The notes: generated by a model not told the origin, from the letters alone. DNA of 64,000 nt from Rathayibacter sp. VKM Ac-2857 (GCF_013205025.1 NZ_JABMLE010000002.1:514353-578352), one strand, 5' to 3'; positions 43,856 through 52,868 are shown, counted from the first letter of the stretch. Program-made: numbers and translations.

Positions 43856-44122
43856 ATGGGCATCATCGGTTGGATCGTTCTCGGCCTCATCGCCGGCGCA
43901 CTCGCAAAGCTCATCCTCCCCGGCAAGCAGGGCGGCGGATGGATCATCACTATCATCCTCGGCATCGTCGGAGCCCTCCTCGGAGGATTCATCGGCGGCG
44001 CGCTCTTCGGGCGCGACGACCCGATGGGCTTCAACCTCGTCAGCATCATCCTCGCCGTCGTCGGCGCGATCATCGTGCTGCTGATCTACGGCGCGATCAC
44101 CGGCCGCAAGTCCCGCGCGTAG
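43856..44122 (+). CDS. GlsB/YeaQ/YmgE-family small membrane protein
   Basis: An 88-residue protein with three hydrophobic segments: MGIIGWIVLGLIAGALAKLI, then ITIILGIVGALLGGFIGGAL and VSIILAVVGAIIVLLIYGA. The Gly-rich helices and the short PGKQGGG loop are typical of this family, which is stress-associated in enterics but of unknown mechanism. GAAGGAG precedes the ATG at 43856. A strong terminator follows 13 bp after the stop. Confidence 0.92.
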   Translation: MGIIGWIVLGLIAGALAKLILPGKQGGGWIITIILGIVGALLGGFIGGALFGRDDPMGFNLVSIILAVVGAIIVLLIYGAITGRKSRA

Positions 44123-44135
44123 TCACGCGACCCTC

Positions 44136-44166
44136 GAAGGCCCCCGGCATCCGTGCCGGGGGCCTT
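44136..44166 (+). terminator. Terminator after the GlsB-type gene
   Basis: GAAGGCCCCCGGC (44136-44148) pairs perfectly with GCCGGGGGCCTTC (44154-44166), loop 5 nt, followed by GTCGTT. It starts 13 bp after the stop. Confidence 0.85.
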
Positions 44167-44317
44167 CGTCGTTCCCTGCGGGCGTGACGGCGCGGGACGA
44201 CCGCCGATGTTCGCGGGCCGCGCAAGGCCTTGCACCTGGGAGGCCCCGGGGCGTGGACTGTACTTCGGCCGCATGCTCTCCGATGCGGTCGATCCCCGGA
44301 CGAAAGGACGCTCGAGT

Positions 44318-45166
44318 ATGAGCACGGACGCGAACACGGTCCCCACGATCACCCTCAACAACGGAGTCGAGATCCCGCAGCTGGGCTTCGGTGTCTTCCA
44401 GATCGACCCCGCCGAGACCAAGGACGCGACGCTCGCCGCCCTCGAGGTCGGCTACCGCCACATCGACACCGCCGAGATGTACGGCAACGAGGCCGGCGTC
44501 GGCGAGGCCGTGCGCGCCTCCGGCCTCGACCGCTCCGAGGTGTTCGTCACCTCGAAGCTGAACAACGGCTTCCACGCCCGCGAGGACGCGCTACAGGCGA
44601 TCGACGACACCCTCGCCGAGCTGAAGTTCGACTACGTCGACCTCTTCCTCATCCACTGGCCGCTGCCGAAGGTCGGCGACTACCTGGAGACCTGGAAGGC
44701 GATGGAGGAGATCTACCGCAGCGGCAAGGCGAAGGCGATCGGCGTCTCCAACTTCCAGACCAACCACCTCAACCGGCTCCGCGCCGAGGCGACGATCGTC
44801 CCGGCCGTGAACCAGATCGAGGTGCACCCCTTCCTCACCCAGGACGAGCTCCGCGCCTACGGCGTCGAGCACGGCATCGCGACCGAGGCCTGGTCGCCGA
44901 TCGCGCAGGGCAAGGTCCTGGACGACGAGGCGATCGTCCGCATCGCGAGCAGCGTCGACCGCTCCCCCGCGCAGGTCGTCCTGCGCTGGCACATCCAGCG
45001 CGGCGACATCGTCTTCCCGAAGTCGGTCACCCGCAAGCGCGTGGAGGAGAACTTCGCCCTCTTCGACTTCGAGCTGGACGACGAGTCGATGACCGCGATC
45101 TCCGCGCTCAACCGCGACGAGCGCACCGGCCCGAACCCGGACGAGTTCAACTACATCCCGAGCTGA
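44318..45166 (+). CDS. Aldo/keto reductase
   Basis: A 282-residue NADPH-dependent oxidoreductase with a TIM-barrel fold (2,5-diketo-gluconate reductase-like group). The catalytic tetrad is D50, Y55, K80 and H113 (GYRHIDTAEMYGNE; VTSKL; LIHWPLP). The NADPH-binding C-terminal region has VFPKSVTRKRVEENFALFDF. ATG 44318 is preceded by GAAAGGACG. The longer open frame upstream has no family sequence. Substrate is not predictable. Confidence 0.93.
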   Translation: MSTDANTVPTITLNNGVEIPQLGFGVFQIDPAETKDATLAALEVGYRHIDTAEMYGNEAGVGEAVRASGLDRSEVFVTSKLNNGFHAREDALQAIDDTLAELKFDYVDLFLIHWPLPKVGDYLETWKAMEEIYRSGKAKAIGVSNFQTNHLNRLRAEATIVPAVNQIEVHPFLTQDELRAYGVEHGIATEAWSPIAQGKVLDDEAIVRIASSVDRSPAQVVLRWHIQRGDIVFPKSVTRKRVEENFALFDFELDDESMTAISALNRDERTGPNPDEFNYIPS

Positions 45167-45203
45167 CCCTCGGCGCCTGAGCCGGTACCTCCGGCTCGCC
45201 CTC

Positions 45204-45250
45204 ACGCCTCCGGCTCGCGGGATCCTCGGATCCCCGCGAGCCGGAGGCGT
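45204..45250. terminator. Bidirectional terminator between convergent genes
   Basis: Arms 45204-45221 and 45233-45250 pair over 18 bp (ACGCCTCCGGCTCGCGGG and its complement) around an 11-nt loop, followed on the + strand by TTCTG. It separates the aldo/keto reductase from the convergent epimerase gene. Confidence 0.85.
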
Positions 45251-45273
45251 TTCTGCGTGCCGGGCGTTGGTGG

Positions 45274-46119
45274 CTACTGCGAGTCGCGCCAGGAGTGCTC
45301 GGGGGCGTAGCCGAGGACCTCGCGGGCGTGGTCGATCGAGAGCAGCGTGTCGTTCACGCCGAGCTCGCCGCGCAGCTCGACGCCGGGGAAGACCTCGGCG
45401 ACCAGCTCGTCGTTCGGGCGGGTCATCACGGTGTCGGCCGCCGCGATGATGAAGCGGTCGAAGCCGGGCTCGCGGTGCGCGAGGGCCTTCTCGACCGCCT
45501 GGGCGCCGTCGCGGCCGTCGATGTAGCCCCAGAGGTTCCACTTGCGCAGCGTCGCGTCCGCGTCGAAGGACGGGAACTCGGCGTAGTCCTCCTCGTTCAT
45601 CACGTTGGAGAAGCGCAGGCCGATGATCGTGAGGTCCTCGTGCCAGCGGCAGAGCTCGATCGCCAGCTGCTCCTCGAGGTGCTTGGTGAGCGAGTAGACC
45701 GACTCCGGGCGGGCCGGGTACTTCTCGTCGACCGGGATGTAGGGCGGCGGCACGTCGAACGGCAGGCCGAGCACGGTCTCGCTGGACGCGTAGACGATGC
45801 TGCGGATGCCCGCACGGATCGCCGCGTGGAAGACGTTGAAGGTCGACGACATGTTGTTCTGGAAGGTCGCGATGTCCGGGACGATGCCCGGCGCCGGGAC
45901 GGCCGCGAGGTGCACGACCGCGTCGATCCCCTCGTAGCGGTCGCCCACGGCCTGCAGGGCGTCGACGACCTGCCCGTAGTCGGTGATGTCGATGCTGATG
46001 ACGCCCTCGCCGCGGGTTCCCGCGCGGTCGAGGACGAAGACGTCGTGGCCGGACTCGCGGAGGCGGGTGACGACGCTGCGGCCGAGTTTCCCGGATCCAC
46101 CGGTGACTGCGATTCTCAT
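45274..46119 (-). CDS. NAD-dependent epimerase/dehydratase (extended SDR)
   Basis: A 281-residue SDR. MRIAVTGGSGKLGRSVVTRL is the NAD-binding motif (TGGSGKLG). VVHLAAVPAPG and a YxxxK catalytic pair in SVYSLTKHLEEQLA follow, with upstream Ser in VYASSETVLG. It may act on a nucleotide sugar or sugar acid (uronate dehydrogenase-like), but the substrate is unknown. The start codon ATG at 46119 is unambiguous. It stands alone on the minus strand. Confidence 0.9.
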   Translation of the reverse strand: MRIAVTGGSGKLGRSVVTRLRESGHDVFVLDRAGTRGEGVISIDITDYGQVVDALQAVGDRYEGIDAVVHLAAVPAPGIVPDIATFQNNMSSTFNVFHAAIRAGIRSIVYASSETVLGLPFDVPPPYIPVDEKYPARPESVYSLTKHLEEQLAIELCRWHEDLTIIGLRFSNVMNEEDYAEFPSFDADATLRKWNLWGYIDGRDGAQAVEKALAHREPGFDRFIIAAADTVMTRPNDELVAEVFPGVELRGELGVNDTLLSIDHAREVLGYAPEHSWRDSQ

Positions 46120-46167
46120 GCCTCGAACGCTAACGGGCCCGAGGCCTGCGGACGAGGGGCTGGCGGA

Positions 46168-47094
46168 TCAGCCCGCGACGTGGAGGGAGATGCCGCCGCC
46201 GACCTCGGGCGTGGTCTCGTCGGCGACGAGCTCGGTCCAGCGGCGCAGCACGGCGGCGCCGGCCTCGTCGTTGATCGCGCCGTCGACCACCAGGATCGGG
46301 TACGGCTTGTCCGGAACGCCCTCCGCGGGGCGGACGTCCACGTGGGCGACGTCGTAGGCGTGCTCGGAGAGCCAGTCGGCCATCGCGTAGTCGCTGCGGG
46401 AGTCGCCGACCGTGCGCCAGCGCTGCGGGATCGGGCCGGTGGCGCCGAGCAGCTCGACGGCGCGCTGGGCGCCGAGGTCCTTGCCGAGGCGGTTCGACTC
46501 GATGTCGGTGGAGATCACGGTCGGGTCGATGCGGTACTCGACGGCGCCGGTGTCGTTCGGGTAGCGGATGCCGCGGCGCTCGACACCGAGGCCGGCCGCG
46601 GTCATGATCTGCAGGGCGTCGGCGTCGAAGACGAGCTGGCGCTCGAGGTAGTCCTCACTCGAGAGGTCGACGAGCTGCTCCGCCGAGACCATCGCGCGCT
46701 TGGTCTCGTCGAAGAAGACCAGGTCGTCGTAGTCCTCGCGGATCATCCGCTCGAGGTCGCGGGCGACCGCCTCCGGGATCGCGAGCGACTCGTCGACGAT
46801 CGGCTCGGAGGTGCCGCGGTAGTCGACGGTGAACCAGACGGCGCCCTTCTCGCAGACGCAGACGATGCGCGCATCGGCCGAGACGCCGCGCTCGAGCAGC
46901 GCCGGCAGCACGCGCTCACGCAGGAACGCGTCGGAGCGGCCGGTGTTGAAGACGAGCGGGATGCCCGCGTTCGCGAGGGTGACGAGGTCGTCGGCGATCG
47001 AGTCAATGGCGATCGTGCGGCTGATCGGGCTGGCGATCGGCCCGTCGACGTCGAGGAGCAGGCCGAGCGGAGGTGTGGAGGTCATCGGGTCCAT
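46168..47094 (-). CDS. HAD-family hydrolase
   Basis: A ~308-residue HAD-superfamily protein. Motif I is GLLLDVDGPIA (nucleophile Asp of DVDG). Motif II is probably VFNTGRS, and motif IV WRTVGDSRSDYAMADWL. A cap region lies between (residues ~85-200). The arrangement resembles sugar-phosphate phosphatases of the Cof/SPP type. ATG 47094 (MDPMTS) and 47085 (MTSTPP) are both possible, neither with a clear ribosome-binding site. A 60-bp perfect hairpin lies upstream of the gene. Confidence 0.82.
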   Translation of the reverse strand: MDPMTSTPPLGLLLDVDGPIASPISRTIAIDSIADDLVTLANAGIPLVFNTGRSDAFLRERVLPALLERGVSADARIVCVCEKGAVWFTVDYRGTSEPIVDESLAIPEAVARDLERMIREDYDDLVFFDETKRAMVSAEQLVDLSSEDYLERQLVFDADALQIMTAAGLGVERRGIRYPNDTGAVEYRIDPTVISTDIESNRLGKDLGAQRAVELLGATGPIPQRWRTVGDSRSDYAMADWLSEHAYDVAHVDVRPAEGVPDKPYPILVVDGAINDEAGAAVLRRWTELVADETTPEVGGGISLHVAG

Positions 47095-47123
47095 TCTGCC
47101 GTGCGCGCGCGTCCGGCCGTCCC

Positions 47124-47184
47124 CGCGAGATGCCACTTGTGCACGCCTTTCACGGCGTGTCGCGTGCACAAGTGGCATCTCGCG
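47124..47184. repeat. 60-bp hairpin repeat, copy 1
   Basis: Arms 47124-47146 and 47162-47184 are perfect 23-bp complements (core GAGATGCCACTTGTGCACGC) around a 15-nt loop. It lies 12 bp after the stop of the 47197-47766 gene (minus strand). A near-identical copy is at 51076-51132. It may terminate transcription despite the missing T tract. Confidence 0.85.
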
Positions 47185-47196
47185 GAGGGGAGGAGG

Positions 47197-47766
47197 TCAG
47201 TCCGTGGGGAGGACGAGGGTGCGTTGCGTGAGGGTGCCGTCGGGGGACTCGACGGCGAGGGTGATCAGGGTCTCGGCGTCGCGGCAGGGGACGGAGAGGG
47301 CGGTGTAGCCGGTCGCGGAGAGGTCGACGGGGTCGCCGGCCCGGGCGTCGGTCGTGCCGACGGCGAGGCGGGCGGTGACGCCGCCCTCGGTCTGCCAGGA
47401 GAGCGCGACGGGGACGGAGGCGGTGCGGTCGCCGGCGCAGTCGATCGTCGCGGGCGAGGCGGTGAAGGAGACGACGGCGGGCGCGGCGGCGGTGCCGGGA
47501 GCGGCGGTGACGACGACGCCCTCGGTCGGGGAGGTCTCCGCGGGGGCATCGGTGGCCGTCGGTTCCGTCGCGGTCTCCGTGGACTCGGCCTCGGTGGGCG
47601 CGGTCGACGGGGCGGCGGCGGCCGAGGCGGAGGGGGCGACCGGGGTGGAGGTCGGGGCTCCGGCGCCGTCGGCGGGGCGGACGAGGAGGACGATCGCGAC
47701 GATCACGGCGACGAGGCCGAGGACGGCCAGGACGATCCCGAGGGTGCGGGCGGTACGGGGCGGCAT
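47197..47766 (-). CDS. Membrane-anchored protein with Ala/Thr/Pro linker
   Basis: A 189-residue protein of unknown family. One N-terminal membrane segment (residues ~8-29, GIVLAVLGLVAVIVAIVLLV) is followed by ~60 residues of Ala/Thr/Ser/Pro/Glu linker. A C-terminal ~100-residue domain has two Cys (TIDCAGD and SVPCRD) that may form a disulfide. It probably sits on the outer face of the membrane. No functional motif seen. It is followed by the 60-bp hairpin repeat. Confidence 0.8.
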   Translation of the reverse strand: MPPRTARTLGIVLAVLGLVAVIVAIVLLVRPADGAGAPTSTPVAPSASAAAAPSTAPTEAESTETATEPTATDAPAETSPTEGVVVTAAPGTAAAPAVVSFTASPATIDCAGDRTASVPVALSWQTEGGVTARLAVGTTDARAGDPVDLSATGYTALSVPCRDAETLITLAVESPDGTLTQRTLVLPTD

Positions 47767-47781
47767 CGGGACTCCTCGATG

Positions 47782-47878
47782 GTGCGGGTGCGGTGGTGCG
47801 GCGGTGCGGAAGTGCGGCGTTGCGGAGGTGCGGTCGTGCGGCGTTGCGGTCGTGCGGCGTTGGGGTCGTGCGGGGAGA
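47782..47878. repeat. 8-bp tandem repeat GTGCGGNN
   Basis: About eleven units of a degenerate 8-bp repeat (GTGCGGCG, GTGCGGAA, TTGCGGAG, GTGCGGTC and variants) lie between the start of the membrane-anchored gene and the terminator of the carboxypeptidase. Because it sits upstream of that start, copy-number change could alter its expression. Confidence 0.8.
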
Positions 47879-47883
47879 GCAGG

Positions 47884-47922
47884 GCGGGAGGGCCGGCGGA
47901 TCGTGCTCGCCGGCCCTCCCGC
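47884..47922 (-). terminator. Terminator of the M14 carboxypeptidase gene
   Basis: GCGGGAGGGCCGGCG (47884-47898) pairs perfectly with CGCCGGCCCTCCCGC (47908-47922). It begins 8 bp past the stop codon of the minus-strand gene. Confidence 0.8.
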
Positions 47923-47930
47923 GGCGGAGG

Positions 47931-50900
47931 CTACGCCTCCTCGACCTCGCGGCGGCTGCGGGCGATCAGCAGGGCGCCGAGACCGAGCACGACAGCACCT
48001 CCCGAGAGCAGCAGCCAGGGGCCGGTCTCGACGCCGGTCGACGCGAGGCCGCCGGTGCCGGGCGTCGCGACGGGAGCCGCGGTCGCCGTGGCGGTGGGCT
48101 CCGGAGCCGAGGTGGGCGCGGCCGTCGGCGTGGCGGTCGCGGTCGGCTCCGGCGTCGCGGAGGGCTCCGGAGTCGCGGTCGGCTCCGGGGTCACCGTCGG
48201 CTCAGGAGTCGCGGTCGGCTCCGGCGTCGCCGTCGGCTCAGGCGTGGCCGTGGGCTCGGGAGTCGCAGTCGGCTCAGGAGTCGCGGTCGGCGTCGCCGTC
48301 GGCTCCGGCGTCCCCGGCAGCTCGACGGCCGCGCCCTCGGGCGCCACGGCGAGCAGTGCCCGGGCGACGTCGCTGAACGCGCCGACCGGGTGGTTGCGGA
48401 AGACCGGCGAGGTGCCGAAGAGGAAGCCCTCGGTGCCCGACTCCGTCGCGAACGAGACGGCCGAGGCCTGCCCGGCCGCGTCGCTCCGGGACTGCCCCTC
48501 GGCAGCGACCCAGTGCCCGGCGACGAAGGTGTCCTCGGCGGCATAGCTCTGCTCCACCGTCACGGACTCGTCGAAGCCCTCGAACCACAGCGCGGGCGAG
48601 ACGAAGGCGGTGTCCTGCGGGTAGTCGCCCAGGATCCCGTCGGCCGGTGTCTCGACCGAGACGATGCCGTTGGAGCCACTGGTGCCGGTCTGAGCGGTCA
48701 GCGTCGCGAGGCCGAAGTCGGTCGCGAAGGCCGCTCCCGCTCCGCCGCGGCCGACCACGTCGCCGCCCGCCGCGAGGAACTCCTCGACGGCGGTGCGGCC
48801 CGCGGCCTGCTCCGGGGTGAAGGACAGCGCGCGGCCGAGGAGCAGCACGTCGGCGTCGGTCAGGACGGTCTCGCCCGAGGCGAGCGTGTCCGCGGTGACG
48901 GCGACCGCGTCGGCGAAGCCGAGCTTGGCCAGCGCGTCGCGGTCCTCGTGCGAGCCGGAGTAGGCGACGCGGACGGCGGAGAGCGCGGTGCCGTCCTCGT
49001 CCTCGATCCGCTCGGCCGTGGTGGCCGTGAAGTCGACGCCGAACTCGGCGGCGGCGGCCTTCGCGGCGGCGAGGCCGTCGGCGTCGGCGCGGAGGGCGAT
49101 CGTGCCGTCGGCGAACTGCTCGAGCGCGATGCCGGCGCCCAGGAGCGCGTTCACCGCCTGGTACTCGAGCACGCCGCGCGGCTCGAAGGCGACGTAGTCG
49201 GCGTCGGCGGGGACGCTGCCGCTCGGGGCGACGGCGGTGACGGGCTCGAGCTCGACGGCGGGCATCGGGTCGAGCGTCGATCCGACCGGGACCACGTCGG
49301 CGCCCCAGAGCAGCGAGAGGCTCCAGGCCGAGACGTCGTACATCTCGGGCACGCGGTCGGAGATGTCGGTTCCGTCGGCGAGCAGCACGTTCGCGAGGCC
49401 GCGGACGGGCTGGTGCATGTCGACGACGTAGGAGCCCGCGGCGTAGGTCGTTCCGCCCGCGGTCATCGCCGTGGTGGTGCGGTCGACCTCGACGCCGTGC
49501 GCGAGCAGCTGCGCGACGAGGGTCTCGGCGTCGGAGGAGGAGCGCTGCGCGTCACCGGCGGGGATGACGTAGGCGCGGGGGTACTCGGTCGTGTAGACGT
49601 CGGTCTCGTCCCAGATCTCGGTCCACTCGGTCGGCGTGCCGGCCGGCAGGTCGGACGCGGCGACGTCGGCGGGGATCTCGACGGCCGGGGCGCCGGTGAC
49701 GCCGCGCTCGAAGATCTGCACCTGGTTGCTCAGCAGGGCGTCGCGGTTGGCCTCGATGTAGTCGACCGAGGCGTCCATGACGATCCCGGCGACCTCGATG
49801 TCGATGTCGGCGTTGGCCTGGCCCTCGGCGATCTCCTCGGGCGTCTCGTTCGCCGTGCGGCCCAGCGGCAGCTCGACCGTGTTGGTGATCGCGCCCTGGA
49901 AGGCGACGTACTGCGGCGCGAAGATCGGAGGCCAGTCGTCCCAGCCCGCACGGATGTCGCGGTAGGGGATCAGGATCTGGCCGGTGTTCTCGGTCGTGAC
50001 GCTGCCGTCGGCCGCCTTGTAGGTGTTGCCGGGCACGTCCGCCTCGACGACGCGGCGCTCGATCTCGAGCGCGGTCGCGTAGGCGTGCGGCAGGAACAGG
50101 TCGTACTCGTAGTTCTCGCCGTGCGGCGGGCCGCAGGGCTCGACCTGGAGGATGCCGGTGTAGCCGTGGATGTCGATGAAGTAGGTCGGCTGCAGGACGC
50201 TGGAGAGGTCGCGGATGACGGCCGCCTCGTTGGTCGCGCCCGTGATCATGTCGCGGTTGGGGTCGTAGCCGGCCGCGACGGCGCGCTGGCCGAGGGCCCG
50301 GCCGTCGGGGTTGTTGGTGACCGTGAAGTAGAGGCGGTTGCCCTCCAGGAGCGCCTCGGTCTCGGCGTCCTCGGCGGTGGCGACCTTCTCGATGTAGTTC
50401 AGGATCGCGTCGGATCCCTCCCACTCGTTGCCGTGGATGTTGCCGTTGAACCAGGTCGGCACCTTGTACTCGGCCATCAGCTCGGCGTCGGCGGCGGCCG
50501 CCTCCGGCTCGTTCTTCAGGCGGTCGCGCCACTCGGCCTGCTGCGCGGTCTCGGCGGCGGACTCGGGAGCGGTGACGGTGACCAGGTAGATGTCGCGGCC
50601 GAGGCCGGACTTCCCGACCACCTGGGTCGAGACGCGGTCGGAGCGGGCGGCGAGGTCGTTCAGCGCCGGGGCGATCCGGTCGTACGGCGTGACGCCGCGG
50701 GTCAGCGAGGCGTCGGTCGGGTCGACCGCGACCTCGGTGAGGGCTTCCCGGTAGGGGTAGCTCGCGGGCTCGGTGATCGGCGCCGAGGCGGGGCGGACGA
50801 GGTCCACCCGCTCGAAGGCGGAGGTCGCGGTCGGAGTCGCGGTGGTCGCTGTCGCGGCGGGCGCGATCAGCAGACCGCCGGCGGCGAGCGCGAGGGCTGC

Positions 50901-50933
50901 GCAGCCGGAGGTCAGGGCGGTGCGTGTTCTCAA
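47931..50933 (-). CDS. Secreted, cell-wall-anchored M14-family zinc carboxypeptidase
   Basis: A 1000-residue extracellular peptidase. A signal peptide spans residues 1-~30. The M14 zinc ligands are H167 and E170 (HGNEWEGS) and H256 (YFIDIHGYTG); E354 in NTVELPLGRT is the likely catalytic Glu. The middle ~500 residues hold further, unassigned domains. A PT-rich stalk repeats P-E-P-T-A-T at ~880-960. The sorting signal LASTG (963-967), a membrane helix and RSRR end the protein, as for class E (LAxTG) sortase substrates. A stalk on the wall displays the enzyme outside the cell. The peptide or peptidoglycan substrate is unknown. Confidence 0.9.
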   Translation of the reverse strand: MRTRTALTSGCAALALAAGGLLIAPAATATTATPTATSAFERVDLVRPASAPITEPASYPYREALTEVAVDPTDASLTRGVTPYDRIAPALNDLAARSDRVSTQVVGKSGLGRDIYLVTVTAPESAAETAQQAEWRDRLKNEPEAAAADAELMAEYKVPTWFNGNIHGNEWEGSDAILNYIEKVATAEDAETEALLEGNRLYFTVTNNPDGRALGQRAVAAGYDPNRDMITGATNEAAVIRDLSSVLQPTYFIDIHGYTGILQVEPCGPPHGENYEYDLFLPHAYATALEIERRVVEADVPGNTYKAADGSVTTENTGQILIPYRDIRAGWDDWPPIFAPQYVAFQGAITNTVELPLGRTANETPEEIAEGQANADIDIEVAGIVMDASVDYIEANRDALLSNQVQIFERGVTGAPAVEIPADVAASDLPAGTPTEWTEIWDETDVYTTEYPRAYVIPAGDAQRSSSDAETLVAQLLAHGVEVDRTTTAMTAGGTTYAAGSYVVDMHQPVRGLANVLLADGTDISDRVPEMYDVSAWSLSLLWGADVVPVGSTLDPMPAVELEPVTAVAPSGSVPADADYVAFEPRGVLEYQAVNALLGAGIALEQFADGTIALRADADGLAAAKAAAAEFGVDFTATTAERIEDEDGTALSAVRVAYSGSHEDRDALAKLGFADAVAVTADTLASGETVLTDADVLLLGRALSFTPEQAAGRTAVEEFLAAGGDVVGRGGAGAAFATDFGLATLTAQTGTSGSNGIVSVETPADGILGDYPQDTAFVSPALWFEGFDESVTVEQSYAAEDTFVAGHWVAAEGQSRSDAAGQASAVSFATESGTEGFLFGTSPVFRNHPVGAFSDVARALLAVAPEGAAVELPGTPEPTATPTATPEPTATPEPTATPEPTATPEPTATPEPTVTPEPTATPEPSATPEPTATATPTAAPTSAPEPTATATAAPVATPGTGGLASTGVETGPWLLLSGGAVVLGLGALLIARSRREVEEA

Positions 50934-51075
50934 TCGGAGATCTTTCGTGTCGGAGGTCGGCGCGGACGAGGCTCCGCGCTCGCTCCTGCGTCATCGACCT
51001 CGGAGCAACGTGTGAACCCTCTCAGGAACCTAGGCCACCCGTGTTTCCGGCACGTGTCACGCCCGGCCCCCTCCA

Positions 51076-51132
51076 CGAGATGCCACTTGTGCACGCTTTT
51101 CACGGCGTGTCGCGTGCACAAGTGGCATCTCG
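51076..51132. repeat. 60-bp hairpin repeat, copy 2
   Basis: Arms 51076-51096 and 51112-51132 are perfect 21-bp complements with a 15-nt loop; sequence is nearly identical to 47124-47184 (one loop substitution). It lies 20 bp after the stop of the GntP-type permease gene and upstream of the carboxypeptidase gene. Confidence 0.85.
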
Positions 51133-51151
51133 CGGCGGGGAGCAGCGGGGG

Positions 51152-52630
51152 TCAGCCGAGGAAGAGGGAGAGGAGGAGGACCATGCCGAGGGCGAGGACG
51201 GAGGCGAGGGAGACGCCGACCGTCACCGACTTGAGGGCGCCGCGGACCGACTGGCCGAGGAAGCTCTGCAGCAGCCAGAAGGTGTTCGAGGTGACGTGGA
51301 TGCAGAACAGCGCGCCGGAGCCGGCGGCCAGCGCGATCAGCAGCGGGTCGAGACCGAGGGTCGCGGCGACGGGGGCCACGACGCCCGCCGCGGTGATCGC
51401 CGAGAGGGTCACCGAGCCGACGGCGATGTGCAGCACGGCCGCCATCACCCAGACCAGCAGCAGCGGCGCCGAGGCGTTCGCCGAGAAGTAGCCCTTGAGC
51501 ACCTCGCCGAGGTCGCCCTCCGCGATGACCGCGGCGAGCGCCCCGCCGACGCCGGTGAGCAGGAAGATCTGGCCGCCGTCCTGGAAGCCCTTCGCGACCG
51601 CCTTCTCCATCCGCGCCGTGCCGGCGACCGAGCGGCCGACGAGTCCGGTGGCGATCACGGCGAGCAGCAGCGCGATCACCGGGTTGCCCAGGAACTGCAG
51701 CACCGGCACCTCCGCGCCCGCGACCGAGAGCACGGCCTGCGCGGCGATGAGCAGCAGGGCGAGGAGCATCGGGGCGAACAGCAGGAGCAGCGGGCGCTCG
51801 CGCGGGGCGTCGGCGGTGAGCGCGCCGGCGGAGTCGCGTCCACCGTCCGTCCCGCGCCCGCCGCCGTCCGACGAGCCTCCCGCGGACCGCGCGGACCCCG
51901 CCGCGCCCGACCCGCCGGCCCCCTCGCCCTCCGCCCGCTCCCCCGCCGGCACCGTCGCGAGCCCGGCCGTCTCGTCGCGGACGACGAGCTGCTCGTCGCG
52001 CGCCGGGTCCCAGAAGCCCATCCGGAAGGCGAGCGACATCAGCAGGATCGTGAGGACGACGGTCGGCGCGACCACGGCGAATCCGCCCAGCATCATCACG
52101 CCGAGCGGCACGCCGAGCAGCCCCGCGAGCGCCACGGCCGCGAAGCCCGGCACCATCATCACGATGCCCATCTCGAGGCCGACGGCGAAGGTGACCGCGA
52201 TGATGCCGGTGCCGTTCCGGCCGAGCCGCGGCGCGATCCTCCGGGCGAGCGGCGCCGCGATGACGATCAGGGCGTCGACGAAGATCGTCTGCAGGTAGGT
52301 GGCGAAGGACAGCCCCAGCGCATACGGGATGCCGCGCTTGCCGAAGACGCGCAGCAGCCCCTCGACCAGGCGCACGACCGCGCCCATCTCGTTGAGCATC
52401 GCGCCGATCAGCACGCCCCAGCCGATCAGGAGGCCCGCCTCCATCATCACCTCGCCGAAGCCGCGGGTCATCGTCGAGACGGTGTCGACGGGACCGAGTC
52501 CGGTCAGCAGGCCGATGGCCGCGGCGCCCACGGCGAGCGCGAGCACCGGATTGAAGCGGTAGCGGACGATCGCGACGACGACCACGATGATGACCAGGGC
52601 GACGACGCCGAGGGTGTACCACTCCGGCAT
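51152..52630 (-). CDS. GntP-family gluconate/organic acid permease
   Basis: A 492-residue inner-membrane transporter with about 12 hydrophobic segments. It shows LGVVALVIIVVVVAIVRYRF at the N-terminus, GLLIGWGVLIGAMLNEMGAV, and GSVTLSAITAAGVVAPV near the C-terminus. A long Gly/Ser/Ala-rich hydrophilic loop (~residues 225-275) separates two halves. GGAGGAGGCGTC precedes ATG 52630. Gluconate or a similar sugar acid is the family's usual substrate. The glycerate kinase at 3.5 kb is too distant to infer a link. Confidence 0.9.
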   Translation of the reverse strand: MPEWYTLGVVALVIIVVVVAIVRYRFNPVLALAVGAAAIGLLTGLGPVDTVSTMTRGFGEVMMEAGLLIGWGVLIGAMLNEMGAVVRLVEGLLRVFGKRGIPYALGLSFATYLQTIFVDALIVIAAPLARRIAPRLGRNGTGIIAVTFAVGLEMGIVMMVPGFAAVALAGLLGVPLGVMMLGGFAVVAPTVVLTILLMSLAFRMGFWDPARDEQLVVRDETAGLATVPAGERAEGEGAGGSGAAGSARSAGGSSDGGGRGTDGGRDSAGALTADAPRERPLLLLFAPMLLALLLIAAQAVLSVAGAEVPVLQFLGNPVIALLLAVIATGLVGRSVAGTARMEKAVAKGFQDGGQIFLLTGVGGALAAVIAEGDLGEVLKGYFSANASAPLLLVWVMAAVLHIAVGSVTLSAITAAGVVAPVAATLGLDPLLIALAAGSGALFCIHVTSNTFWLLQSFLGQSVRGALKSVTVGVSLASVLALGMVLLLSLFLG

Positions 52631-52868
52631 GACGCCTCCTCCGCCCGCGGCGGCGCGGGCTCTCACACCCTAGGGGCGCGGAGGATCCGACGCGGGAACC
52701 GCGCGCCGCCGCGCGCATCTGCCGCGTCGCAGGCTCCGCCCCATGGACTCCTGGCCACCGCGGTCCTACGGTGTGCCCATCGGCGATTCCCGTCGCCGCG
52801 GTCGGAGCCGCGGATCGTTCGACCCGCAGCACTGCTCTGCCCGCACCCCGAGTGCAAAGGAGCACCTC

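Noticed and set aside
45295-48546. Plus-strand reading frame of over 1000 residues with GSGVAVGSG-like repeats
   Set aside because: It is the antisense of the epimerase, HAD and carboxypeptidase genes; the repeats mirror the PT-rich stalk coding sequence.
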